Source: Actinomadura xylanilytica (GTDB taxonomy: Bacteria; Actinomycetota; Actinomycetes; Streptosporangiales; Streptosporangiaceae). Taken from it: a stretch of 64,000 nucleotides of DNA. Positions 33,951-42,146 of this stretch are shown here, in pieces. The stretch is taken from NCBI RefSeq assembly GCF_030283145.1, contig NZ_JASNWE010000001.1, forward strand, positions 1,425,751 to 1,489,750. Reading direction: 5' to 3'. Numbering within the stretch: position 1 is the first letter of the stretch; the number at the start of each line of letters is the position of its first letter. The notes under the pieces are model-generated. The model was not told the DNA's origin. It saw only the letters and a program-made list of their open reading frames with translations, and searched no databases. The position numbers and the translations under genes are program-made.

Positions 33951-35616
33951 CCCGCTGCGCGGGCTCGGGGTCGGCCCCGGGCTCGCGGCGGGGATCGTCC
34001 TGCCGATGGGCGCCCCGCCGGAGCTCCCGCCGCCCCGTCCCGTCACCGATCCCGGTCGGGAGCTCGACGCCGCGCTCGCCGCGCTGGAGTCGGTCCGCGC
34101 CGACCTGGCCGGACGCGCCGCCGCCGCGCCGGGCAAGGCCGCCCGCGACGTCCTGGAGGCGCAGGCGGCGATCGCCGCCGACCCCATGCTGGAGACCGAC
34201 CTGGGGGTCCGGACGCAGCGCGGTGAGGACGCCGCGCACGCGCTGCACGGGACGTTCGACGAGTACCGGCGGGTCCTGCTGGACGCCGGCGACCACCTGG
34301 CCGAGCGGGCGGCCGACCTGGCCGACATCGCCGACCGTGCGGTCGCCGCCGCGCTCGGCCGCCCGATGCCGGGGGTGCCCGCGCCCGGCCACCCGTTCAT
34401 CCTGGCGGCGGGCGACCTGTCCCCCGCCGACACCGCGACGCTCGACCCGTCCACCGTGCTCGCGCTGGTCACCGAGCGCGGCGGGCCGACCAGCCACACC
34501 GCGATCCTGGCCCGCGCGCTCGGGCTGCCCGCCGTCGTGGGCTGCGCCGGGCTGCTGGACGCGGTGGCGCCGGGCGCCCTCGGCACGGTGGACGGCACCA
34601 CCGGCGAGGTGCGGATCGGTGTCGGCGCGGACGAGGCCGACGCCTTCCGGGGCCGTGCCGCCGCGCTGAGGGCCCGTCCCGGCCGCGGGCCCGCGGGGCC
34701 CGGCCGCACGGCGGACGGCCACCCGGTCGACCTGATGCTCAACATCGGTTCGGCGGCCGACCTCGACGGGGTGGACCTGACCGGCGTCGCGGGCGTCGGG
34801 CTGTTCCGCACCGAGCTACTGTTCCTGGAACGGCGCGAGGAACCCGGGCTCGACCAGCAGGTCCGGGCGTACCGGGAGGTCTTCGACGCCGTCGGCGAAC
34901 GCGTGGTCGTGGTGCGGACGCTCGACGCGGGGGCCGACAAGCCGCTGCCCTTCCTCGGCCTGCCCGAGGAGCCGAACCCGGCGCTCGGCGTGCGCGGGTT
35001 CCGCACCGTCCGGCTCCGTCCGGAGGTGCTGGAGACCCAGCTCGAGGCGATCGTGCTCGCCGCCGAGGGGACCGCGGCGCGGGTCGCGGTGATGGCGCCG
35101 ATGATCTCCACGCCGGGCGAGGCGGCGGACTTCGCCGGACGGGCCGCGCGGCACGGGCTGCCCGGCGCCGGGGTGATGGTGGAGGTGCCGGCCGCCGCGC
35201 TGAGCGCCGCCGCGCTGCTGCGCGTCGCCGGGTTCCTCAGCATCGGCACCAACGACCTCGGCCAGTACGCCCTGGCCGCCGACCGGCAGGGCGGTGACCT
35301 GCCCGACCTCCTCGATCCCTGGCAGCCCGCCCTGCTGCGGCTCATCGCGATGTGCACGCGGGCGGGGCTGGCCGCGGGCAAGAGCGTCGGCGTGTGCGGC
35401 GAGGCCGCGGGCGATCCGCTGCTCGCGCCCGTCCTGGCGGGTCTCGGCGTCGGGCGGCTGTCGATGTCGGCGCGGAGCATGCCCCCCGTCCGGGACGCGC
35501 TGGCCCGGCACGATCTCGCCGGGTGCGAGCGGCTGGCCGGGCGGGCGCTGGCGGCGGCGTCCGCCGAGGAGGCGCGGACGGCCGCGGCGGCGGGCGCCAC
35601 GGTGCGGGAAGGCTGA
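33943..35616 (+). CDS. ptsI: PTS Enzyme I
   Basis: 557 residues, standard length. Phosphohistidine motif GGPTSHTAILARALG, PEP-binding GLFRTELLFL and RTLDAGADKPLPF, and C-terminal GTNDLGQYALAADR and GVCGEAAGDP. Starts the phosphate relay from phosphoenolpyruvate. Having ptsI and ptsH in the same operon as the sugar-specific genes makes this a self-contained system. Confidence 0.95.
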   Translation: MADPLRGLGVGPGLAAGIVLPMGAPPELPPPRPVTDPGRELDAALAALESVRADLAGRAAAAPGKAARDVLEAQAAIAADPMLETDLGVRTQRGEDAAHALHGTFDEYRRVLLDAGDHLAERAADLADIADRAVAAALGRPMPGVPAPGHPFILAAGDLSPADTATLDPSTVLALVTERGGPTSHTAILARALGLPAVVGCAGLLDAVAPGALGTVDGTTGEVRIGVGADEADAFRGRAAALRARPGRGPAGPGRTADGHPVDLMLNIGSAADLDGVDLTGVAGVGLFRTELLFLERREEPGLDQQVRAYREVFDAVGERVVVVRTLDAGADKPLPFLGLPEEPNPALGVRGFRTVRLRPEVLETQLEAIVLAAEGTAARVAVMAPMISTPGEAADFAGRAARHGLPGAGVMVEVPAAALSAAALLRVAGFLSIGTNDLGQYALAADRQGGDLPDLLDPWQPALLRLIAMCTRAGLAAGKSVGVCGEAAGDPLLAPVLAGLGVGRLSMSARSMPPVRDALARHDLAGCERLAGRALAAASAEEARTAAAAGATVREG

Positions 35617-35623
35617 CGCGGGG

Positions 35624-36967
35624 ATGCGGCGCACGCTGGCCCTGGTCTCCCTGGCGGTGACCACGATGATCGCGCTCGGCACTCTGGTCCCGAGCGCGCT
35701 GCTCGTCCGCGAACTGGCCCGGGACCGGAGCGTGATCGAGGCCCAGCGACGGCTCGGCGCCGCGGTCGCGGTGGCCGCGGCGGCGCCCGCCGACCGCGCC
35801 GCGGTCGAACGCGGCGTGACCGCCCTGAACGCCGGGCCGGGCGGCCGTGCGGTCGTGGTCTTCCCGGACGGCGGGACGGCCGGCGGCGGTCCCCCGGCCC
35901 CGCCGAGGGCGCTGGCCGCCGCCCGCGGCCGGAGCCTGCCGACCGAGACCGGGGCGGGCTCGCCGGGCGGGCGGATCGTGCTCCAGGCCGTCCCGGGCGG
36001 GGCCGTCGCGCAGGTCCGGGTGCCCGAGGACACGTTCCCGCCCGGCGTGCTGACGGCGTGGGCGGTGATGGGCACGGTCAGCCTGCTCCTGGTGGCGTTC
36101 TCGATCCTCACCGCCGACCGGCTCGGCGCCCGGGTGGTCGGCGCGGCGCGGCGGCTGGGCGAGGCCGCCGCGCGGCTCGGCGCCGGCGACATGCGGGTGC
36201 GGATCGAGCCGGAGGGGCCGCCCGAGCTCCAGGACGCGGCGATCGCGTTCAACACCGTCGCCGAGCGGGTGACCTGGCGGATCGCCGCCGAACGGCGGCT
36301 GGCCGCCGACCTGTCGCACCGGCTGCGCACCCCGCTGACCGTGCTGCGGCTCAACGTGGACCGGCTCGGCGTGGACGCGGCGACCGCCCCGGCCCGGGTC
36401 GCGCTGGCCCGGCTGGAGCAGGAGGTCGACCAGGTGATCTGGATGACCCGGCGGTCCGAGGACGAGGCCGGCCCGGCGATGTGCGACGCCGCCGAGGTGG
36501 TGCGGGAGCGGGTCGGGTACTGGTCGGCGCTCGCCGACGACCAGGCCCGCCGCTGGCACCTGACCTGCCCGGACCATCAGGTCGACGTCCCGGTCGAGCG
36601 CGGCGAGCTGGCGGCCGGGCTCGACGCGCTGCTCGGCAACGTCTTCCACCACACGCCCGAGGGCGCCGCGTTCGCCGTCACCCTCCAGGCCGGCCGGGAC
36701 CGCGCGGGCATCCTGGTGTCGGACGCGGGGCCGGGCATCGCCGACCCCGCCGCGATGACCGAGCGCGGGCGCAGCGGCGGCGGCTCGACCGGCCTCGGGC
36801 TGGACATCGTCCGGCGGCTGGCCGAGTCGACCGGCGGCGAGATCCGGGTCGACCGGTCGGTGCTGGGCGGCGCCCACATCGGGGTGTGGCTGCGCACCAC
36901 CGCCTCGTCCAGCGAGCACCGGGAGCGGTCCCGGAGACCGCCCGGCGGCCACCATAAGACTTCTTAA
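35624..36967 (+). CDS. Sensor histidine kinase
   Basis: 447 residues. Two membrane segments (about 5-28 and 140-165) bound a ~110-residue extracytoplasmic loop. HAMP follows (ADRLGARVVGAARRLGEAAA), then H-box LSHRLRTPLTVLRLNVDRL, N-box LDALLGNVFHHTPEG, and G-boxes SDAGPGIAD and STGLGLDIVRRLAE. ATG 35624, 7 bases after ptsI. Its probable partner is the response regulator at 38335, separated from it by a glycosyltransferase and a small membrane protein. Confidence 0.92.
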   Translation: MRRTLALVSLAVTTMIALGTLVPSALLVRELARDRSVIEAQRRLGAAVAVAAAAPADRAAVERGVTALNAGPGGRAVVVFPDGGTAGGGPPAPPRALAAARGRSLPTETGAGSPGGRIVLQAVPGGAVAQVRVPEDTFPPGVLTAWAVMGTVSLLLVAFSILTADRLGARVVGAARRLGEAAARLGAGDMRVRIEPEGPPELQDAAIAFNTVAERVTWRIAAERRLAADLSHRLRTPLTVLRLNVDRLGVDAATAPARVALARLEQEVDQVIWMTRRSEDEAGPAMCDAAEVVRERVGYWSALADDQARRWHLTCPDHQVDVPVERGELAAGLDALLGNVFHHTPEGAAFAVTLQAGRDRAGILVSDAGPGIADPAAMTERGRSGGGSTGLGLDIVRRLAESTGGEIRVDRSVLGGAHIGVWLRTTASSSEHRERSRRPPGGHHKTS

Positions 36968-37051
36968 GAATTGCTTATTGCACGCATCAGCGCGAGGTCC
37001 GGCGCGATTGGCTTGAATGGCGGTCAGAGGCCATGGGGAATGGAGAGGGAA
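36961..37051. promoter_or_regulatory. AT-rich leader with palindrome before the GT2 gene
   Basis: TTCTTAAGAA, a perfect 10-base palindrome at 36961-36970, overlaps the kinase stop codon. The AT-rich stretch to about 36985 stands out against the local GC content. Possible operator for the OmpR-type regulator encoded downstream, or a promoter for the GT2 operon. Confidence 0.4.
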
Positions 37052-38173
37052 ATGTCGCTGCCGGCGCCGGGACGCCACCGCCACGCCAGGGACGGCAAGC
37101 GGGGCCTGCCCGCGGCCGACCCCGCGAGAATGCGGGTGCTCGCGCTGATCCCGGCCCGCGACGAGACCGGCCAGATCGCCGAGACGCTGGCGTCGCTGAG
37201 GCACCAGGAAAGGCCGCCGGACCACATCACCGTCATCGCCGACAACTGCACCGACGAGACCGCCGCGTACGCGCATCTGTGCGGCGCCGACATCGTGGAG
37301 ACGCGCAGGAACCGGCACCGCAAGGCGGGCGCGCTCAACCAGGTGCTCGACCGCCTGCTGCCCGGCTGCGGACCGGACGACGCCGTCCTGGTGATGGACG
37401 CCGACTCCGCTCTCGACCCCGGCTTCGTCCGGCACGGGCTGGCGTACCTGGCGTCCGGCCGGTACGCGGCGGTGGGCGGGACGTTCTCCGGCAAGCCCGG
37501 CGGCGGGCTGCCGGGCATGCTCCAGCGCAACGAGTACGCCCGCTACGCCCGCGACGTCCGCAGGCTGGACGGCAGGGCGCTCGTCCTGACCGGCACCGCC
37601 GCGCTGTTCCGCGCCGCGACGCTGCGCGAGGTGGTGGCGGCGCGCGCGGCCGGCCGGCTGCCCGGCGGCCCGCACGTCTACGACGTGCGGGTGCTCACCG
37701 AGGACAACGAGCTGACCCTCGCGATCCTGCATCTCGGCCTGCGCATCGTCTGCCCGCGCGAGTGCACCCTGGCGACCGAGGTGATGCCGACCTGGCGGGC
37801 GCTGTTCCGGCAGCGGCTGCGCTGGAAGCGGGGCGCGCTGGAGAACCTGGCCGACTACGGCTGGACGCCCGTCACGCGCCGCTACTGGGGGCGGCAGCTC
37901 ACCGCCCTGCTCGGCCTCGCCGTGATCGCCGTCTACCTGGTCTCGCTCGGCTGGTCGCTGCTGGTCACCGGCGGAGTCCGGATCAGCCCGGTCTGGACCG
38001 GCGCGACCGCGGTCTTCATGGTCGAGCGGGCCGTCACCGTCCGGGACCGCGGCCCGGTCCAGATGGCCCTCGCCGCACTGGTGGTCGTCGAGACGGCCTT
38101 CGACCTGTTCCTCCAGGCGGCCCAGCTCAGGGCGTTCTGCGAGGCGGCCCTGAACAGCGAAAGGAAGTGGTAG
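37052..38173 (+). CDS. Membrane GT2-family glycosyltransferase, polysaccharide-synthase type
   Basis: 373 residues. GT-A landmarks: LALIPARDETGQIAETL, the DxD in VMDADSALDPGF, TEDNEL (probable catalytic Asp) and the QxxRW-type RQRLRWKRG of processive synthases. Two or three C-terminal membrane helices (from about 300). ATG 37052 has GGAGAGGG upstream. Likely builds or extends a cell-surface polysaccharide; polymer unknown. Begins a run with a small membrane peptide, a response regulator and an anchored protein. Confidence 0.85.
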   Translation: MSLPAPGRHRHARDGKRGLPAADPARMRVLALIPARDETGQIAETLASLRHQERPPDHITVIADNCTDETAAYAHLCGADIVETRRNRHRKAGALNQVLDRLLPGCGPDDAVLVMDADSALDPGFVRHGLAYLASGRYAAVGGTFSGKPGGGLPGMLQRNEYARYARDVRRLDGRALVLTGTAALFRAATLREVVAARAAGRLPGGPHVYDVRVLTEDNELTLAILHLGLRIVCPRECTLATEVMPTWRALFRQRLRWKRGALENLADYGWTPVTRRYWGRQLTALLGLAVIAVYLVSLGWSLLVTGGVRISPVWTGATAVFMVERAVTVRDRGPVQMALAALVVVETAFDLFLQAAQLRAFCEAALNSERKW

Positions 38174-38176
38174 CCG

Positions 38177-38335
38177 ATGTACGACGGGTTCCCCCTCGGC
38201 GGGGTCGCGACGGGCGCCGGCGGGACGGCGGCGGCCGTCCCCTGGTTCGGCGCGCACGCCCTGTGGTTCGGCGTCGCCGCGTTCACCCTCGTCTCGGTGG
38301 CCGCCGCCGTCCGGCGCATCCTCCCCCGCCGCTGA
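38177..38335 (+). CDS. 52-residue single-pass membrane peptide
   Basis: Starts MYDGFPLGGVATG at ATG 38177, with AGGAAG about 9 bases upstream. One hydrophobic segment (HALWFGVAAFTLVSVAAAV), then a positive end RRILPRR. Its stop shares one base with the response-regulator start (TGATG), so it is translated in register with the operon. No known family recognised; may be an accessory to the GT2 synthase. Confidence 0.6.
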   Translation: MYDGFPLGGVATGAGGTAAAVPWFGAHALWFGVAAFTLVSVAAAVRRILPRR

Positions 38336-39015
38336 TGGTGCGCATCCTGGTCGTCGAGGACGACATCGAGGTCCGCACGGCGCTGGTGCGCGACCTGTCC
38401 GAGCGCCGCCACTCGGTGCGCAGCGTCGCCGAGGCGTGGAAGGCGCTCCAGGAGGTGTCGGCCGAACCGCCCGAGGCCGTCGTCCTGGACCTCGGGCTGC
38501 CCGACCTGGACGGCTTCGAGCTGCTGAAGATGATCCGCGCCATCTCGTCCGCCCCGGTGCTGGTCGTCACCGCCCGCGACGGCGAGCGGGAGATCGTCCG
38601 GCTGCTCGACGCGGGGGCCGACGACTACCTGGTCAAGCCGTTCACCATGGGGGAGCTGGAGGCGCGGCTCGGCGCGGTGCTGCGCCGCGCCCGGGGCGCC
38701 GGCGGCGACCCCACCGCGTTCACGGTCGCGGGGCTGCGGATCGACCTCGTCCGGCACGAGGCGTTCCTGGACGGGCACGCGCTGGAGCTGTCGCGGCGCG
38801 AGTTCGACCTGCTGGCCTACCTGGCGGCGCGGCCCGGCGAGGTGGTCTCGCGGTCCGAGCTGCGCGCGCAGGTCTGGCGGCAGCCCTACGGCAACGACCA
38901 GACCGTGGACGTCCACCTGTCGTGGCTGCGCCGCAAGCTCGGCGAGACCGCGGCGGCCCCCCGCTACCTGCACACCGTCCGGGGGGTCGGGATCAGGCTG
39001 GAGGCCCCGGGATGA
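38335..39015 (+). CDS. OmpR-family response regulator
   Basis: 226 residues. Receiver with VVEDD acidic pocket, phospho-acceptor Asp in VVLDLGLPDLDGF, and conserved Lys in DDYLVKPF. C-terminal winged helix (LSRREFDLLAYLAARPGEVV, then VDVHLSWLRRKL). Overlaps the anchored protein by 4 bases (ATGA). Partner of the kinase at 35.6 kb by proximity. Confidence 0.93.
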   Translation: MVRILVVEDDIEVRTALVRDLSERRHSVRSVAEAWKALQEVSAEPPEAVVLDLGLPDLDGFELLKMIRAISSAPVLVVTARDGEREIVRLLDAGADDYLVKPFTMGELEARLGAVLRRARGAGGDPTAFTVAGLRIDLVRHEAFLDGHALELSRREFDLLAYLAARPGEVVSRSELRAQVWRQPYGNDQTVDVHLSWLRRKLGETAAAPRYLHTVRGVGIRLEAPG

Positions 39016-39632
39016 GCCGCCCGGCGCACGGGCGGCCCAAGCGGCGCGCCCGCCCCCGGACCGGCCGCCTGGTCGGCTGGTCGGTGATCGTGGTCTGCGT
39101 CCTGCTGCTCGCCGCGCAGGCGGTGGCGTCCTCGTCCGGTGAGGACACCCCGGCCCGCGGCGCCCGGTCCGGTGCCCCGTCCCCCGGCACTACCGGGGAC
39201 CGGCCGCCGCCCCTGACCCCGTCCCCGATGGCCGCCTCGCCCTCGGCCTCGTCCCCCGTCACGATCACCTCCCCCGGCCAGCGCGCCCAGGTCGCGGGCA
39301 AGAACGGCGTCAGGCTCACCGGCACGGCCGGGAATCTCCGCCACGACGAGCTGCGCTTCTTCGTCTACGCCGAGGACGGCCGGTACTACGCCGCGCACAG
39401 CGGGCCGGTGCGGGTGACCGGTGGCCGGTGGAACCTGACGATCCCCCGCATCGGCGCGGGCCGCCGCGACGTCGGCAGCATCTTCGTCATCGTCGCCACG
39501 GTCGCGGACCCGTCCTGCCGGAACGCGCTGCGCGCCGCGCGGGCCGACACCGCGGGCAACATCGCGTTCACCCGGCTACCATCCGGCTGCACAGAACGTG
39601 ACAGCGTGAGCGTGCGCAAGACCGCCCCCTGA
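39012..39632 (+). CDS. Membrane-anchored secreted protein (paralog 2)
   Basis: 206 residues. A basic N-terminus and one membrane segment (WSVIVVCVLLLAAQAVA) precede a Ser/Pro-rich linker and a ~110-residue domain (ITSPGQRAQVAGKNGVRLTG through LPSGC). It shares the plan and landmarks of the protein at 26810-27544. Translationally coupled to the response regulator, so probably an output or sensor component of this two-component locus. Function unknown. Confidence 0.75.
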   Translation: MSRPAHGRPKRRARPRTGRLVGWSVIVVCVLLLAAQAVASSSGEDTPARGARSGAPSPGTTGDRPPPLTPSPMAASPSASSPVTITSPGQRAQVAGKNGVRLTGTAGNLRHDELRFFVYAEDGRYYAAHSGPVRVTGGRWNLTIPRIGAGRRDVGSIFVIVATVADPSCRNALRAARADTAGNIAFTRLPSGCTERDSVSVRKTAP

Positions 39633-39663
39633 GGCGGCGAGCGGACAGACGGGGGTGGGGCGC

Positions 39664-40425
39664 GTGTACGCCGAGGAACGGCAGCAGGCGATACTGGCGC
39701 GGGCCCGCGCGGACGGCCGGGTCGACGTCGTCGCCCTCGCCGACGAGTACGGGGTGACGACCGAGACGATCCGGCGCGACCTCACCGTGCTGGAGAAGGC
39801 CGGCCAGGTGCGCCGCGTCCACGGCGGCGCCATCCCGATCGAACGCCTCGGGTTCGAGCCCGCGCTGTCGGCGCGGGACGTGGTGCTGACCGAGGAGAAG
39901 GAGCGCATCGCCAAGGCCGCGCTGGCCGAGGTCCCGGCCGATGGGTCGATCATCATCGACGCCGGCACCACCACCGCGCGGCTCGTCCCGCTGCTGCCCC
40001 TCGACCGCGAGCTGACCGTCGTGGTGAACTCCCCGCCGCACGCCTCGGTGCTGGCCACCCGCCCCAACCTCAACGTGATCATGCTGGGCGGCCGGGTCCG
40101 CGGCCGGACCCTGGCCACCGTCGACGACTGGGTGCTGCGCCCGCTGGCCGACCTGTGGGTGGACGTCGCGTTCATGGCGACCAACGGCGTCTCGGCCGAG
40201 CGCGGCCTGACCACCTCCTACCAGGCCGAGGCCGCGGTGAAGCGGGCCATGATCGCCTCGTCCCGGCGCCGGGTGCTGCTCGCCGACCACACCAAGGTCG
40301 GCAACGACTACCTGGTCCGCTTCGGCGACCTCTCCGACATCGACCTGCTCATCACCGACACCGCCCTGGACACCGAGGCCGCCGCCGAGCTCGCCGCCGC
40401 CGGCCCCGAGATCATCCGCGCCTGA
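39664..40425 (+). CDS. DeoR/GlpR-family regulator (paralog 2)
   Basis: 253 residues from GTG 39664, giving the same length and MYAEERQ start as paralog 1; a GTG at 39655 is possible. Winged helix GVTTETIRRDLTVLEKAG and sensor domain IIDAGTTTARL, LADHTKVGNDYLVRF. Follows the anchored protein by 31 bases. Its 3' end overlaps the convergent methyltransferase gene by 14 bases. The target sugar signal is unknown. Confidence 0.9.
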   Translation: MYAEERQQAILARARADGRVDVVALADEYGVTTETIRRDLTVLEKAGQVRRVHGGAIPIERLGFEPALSARDVVLTEEKERIAKAALAEVPADGSIIIDAGTTTARLVPLLPLDRELTVVVNSPPHASVLATRPNLNVIMLGGRVRGRTLATVDDWVLRPLADLWVDVAFMATNGVSAERGLTTSYQAEAAVKRAMIASSRRRVLLADHTKVGNDYLVRFGDLSDIDLLITDTALDTEAAAELAAAGPEIIRA

Positions 40426-41536
40426 CCCGCACGTCCTGGCCCTCCGGCCCCACGGTCATCCCGAACCGGGAACGCCCCGGGCGCCCCCGCTCGATCCACC
40501 GCAGGCAGGCGGCGGCGACCTCGTCCCACAACCGGCGCGGCCCGGCCTGCGACACCGCGTGCTCACCCGCACCGACCCGGCAGCGGGCCCACGAGGTCCC
40601 CGCCACATCGGCCAGCACCAGCCAACGGTCGCCGCCCTCGTCGCGCTCACCGCCCATGACGTCCGGCACGTCCGCGGCCACCGCGACACCGGCATGGGCG
40701 ACCACGCGGGGATCGAGCCGGGTCACCGACTCCACGACCTCACCGTCCGGGGCACCGGGGAGCACCGTCCGCTGGGCCCGCAGCATCATGAAGTCCGCGG
40801 CGCCGTGCAGCCGTCCGATCGCGCGGCCGTCCCCGGTGACCGTCAGCCGCACCTTGTGCCCGTCGCCGAACTCGGGCATCCACGGCAGGACGATCCGCCC
40901 GCCGGGCCGCGTCTGCTGCACCCACGCGTACGGAACCGTGGTCACGCCGCACGTGACGTGCACCCGGTCATAGGGAGCACCGCCGGGCTCACCGGCCGCC
41001 CCGTCGCCGCCGACGAGCCGCGCCCCGACCCCGGCGGCGTCGAGGTTGCGGGCCGCGGTCTCGGCGAGCCGGGGATCGACCTCGACCGTGGTCACCTCGG
41101 CACCGAGCGTCGTGAGAAGCGCGGCCGTCCATCCCGTCCCCGTCCCGATCTCGAGGACCCGGTCCCCGGCCCGGACGCCCAGCAGCTCCAGGAACGCGAC
41201 GACCGCACCCGGCGCCGACAGGGAAGAGGTCGCCTCGTCGACGCCCGCGGCCGGATCCCCCGCACCGTCGGCAGCCTGCGTGACGATCGACGCGTCCGCG
41301 TAGACCCCCGCCCACCAGCCATCAGGATCAGCATCACGATCGATGACATGCCGCTCCCCCGGACCGTCGGGCGCGCACCACCCCCGCGCGGGCGCGAACA
41401 GATGCCGTGGGGCCGCGTGCAACGCCCGCCGAACGTCCGCCCCGGCCAGATCGCCCCTGCCCTCCAGCAGGTCGGCCAAGGCATCGATCCGCGCACCGAC
41501 CCCCGCGCCCTGCGGTACCAAGGGCGCCATGGTCAC
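40412..41536 (-). CDS. PIMT-type (protein-isoaspartate) methyltransferase with C-terminal extension
   Basis: 374 residues. N-terminal PIMT lead (VRRALHAAPRHLFAP), SAM motif VLEIGTGTGWTAALLTTLGA, and motif II region PYDRVHVTCGVTTVPYAWV. About 120 extra C-terminal residues end in GRPGRSRFGMTVGPEGQDV, the layout seen in PIMT homologs that act in actinobacterial peptide (RiPP) loci rather than in the housekeeping repair enzyme. Its GTG overlaps the stop of a 33-residue peptide by 4 bases; ATG 41530 is an alternative. The natural substrate may be that peptide (inference). Confidence 0.8.
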   Translation of the reverse strand: MTMAPLVPQGAGVGARIDALADLLEGRGDLAGADVRRALHAAPRHLFAPARGWCAPDGPGERHVIDRDADPDGWWAGVYADASIVTQAADGAGDPAAGVDEATSSLSAPGAVVAFLELLGVRAGDRVLEIGTGTGWTAALLTTLGAEVTTVEVDPRLAETAARNLDAAGVGARLVGGDGAAGEPGGAPYDRVHVTCGVTTVPYAWVQQTRPGGRIVLPWMPEFGDGHKVRLTVTGDGRAIGRLHGAADFMMLRAQRTVLPGAPDGEVVESVTRLDPRVVAHAGVAVAADVPDVMGGERDEGGDRWLVLADVAGTSWARCRVGAGEHAVSQAGPRRLWDEVAAACLRWIERGRPGRSRFGMTVGPEGQDVRVRRG

Positions 41537-41634
41537 TTACCGCGGCCTTTGCCCTTCTCGTCCTTCTCCGGCGGCGGGATCGGCTTGCCCGGCTGATGGG
41601 AGTCGCCTTCACGCCGGTCTCCGTGCTTGCCCAT
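41533..41634 (-). CDS. 33-residue charged peptide coupled to the PIMT gene
   Basis: Starts MGKHGDRREGDSHQPGK and ends in a Lys/Gly/Arg-rich tail after an IPPPEKDEK stretch. Contains GDS and KDE acidic sites that a PIMT enzyme could methylate or convert to isoaspartate. ATG 41634 has GGAAAGAG upstream. The stop overlaps the methyltransferase start (GTGA), strong evidence that it is really translated. No leader/core boundary or other modification enzyme (ATP-grasp, lanthionine synthetase) is seen. Candidate RiPP precursor or accessory peptide. Confidence 0.6.
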   Translation of the reverse strand: MGKHGDRREGDSHQPGKPIPPPEKDEKGKGRGK

Positions 41635-41699
41635 GATCACTCTTTCCGTCCGCAGTGTCATCGCGACGCTACACACGGTGGCATCGAAGCGGGGTCGGA

Positions 41700-42050
41700 T
41701 CAGGCCGAGCGGCCGGCGTGCCCCTCCAGCCGCCGCCGTCCCGCCACCGTCGAGGCCCCGAGCACGGCGGTCACCACCCCCACGGGCACCGACCAGCCCA
41801 GGCGCTTGATCTGCCGTCCTGCGCACCGCATCTCAGCGTCCGCCAGAGCCGCCGCTTCGGGGGCTCCCGACCAGGCGGGCCGCAAGTTGGCCATGGACAC
41901 GGACTCGCAGGTGACCTTCTGAGTGGAGGAGATCTCGACCTCGCCCGGCCCAGAAAAGAGCAGATAACCGAGCGCCGCCACCCCGAGCAGGACTAATCCG
42001 GCCTGGACGAGCCAAGCGTGTTCTGAACGGATGACGGAGGAGTTCTCCAT
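41700..42050 (-). CDS. Small two-helix membrane protein
   Basis: 116 residues. Hydrophobic segments at about 14-33 (LVQAGLVLLGVAALGYLLF) and 85-103 (WSVPVGVVTAVLGASTVAG) flank a ~50-residue loop with two Cys. No family recognised. ATG 42050. Upstream of the peptide/PIMT pair on the same strand. Confidence 0.6.
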   Translation of the reverse strand: MENSSVIRSEHAWLVQAGLVLLGVAALGYLLFSGPGEVEISSTQKVTCESVSMANLRPAWSGAPEAAALADAEMRCAGRQIKRLGWSVPVGVVTAVLGASTVAGRRRLEGHAGRSA

Positions 42051-42146
42051 GGACGCTGCCCCTTATGCCCGGTGGACGACTTTCGGGACATTCGACGCCG
42101 GTTGCGGTCGATCAGTTCGCCGGCCCCGCCCGGTCGGTGGGACGGC

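Noticed and set aside
42015..42030. GTGTTCTGAACG as another repeat copy or KstR half-site
   Set aside because: Only a short partial match, inside a coding region, with no flanking similarity.
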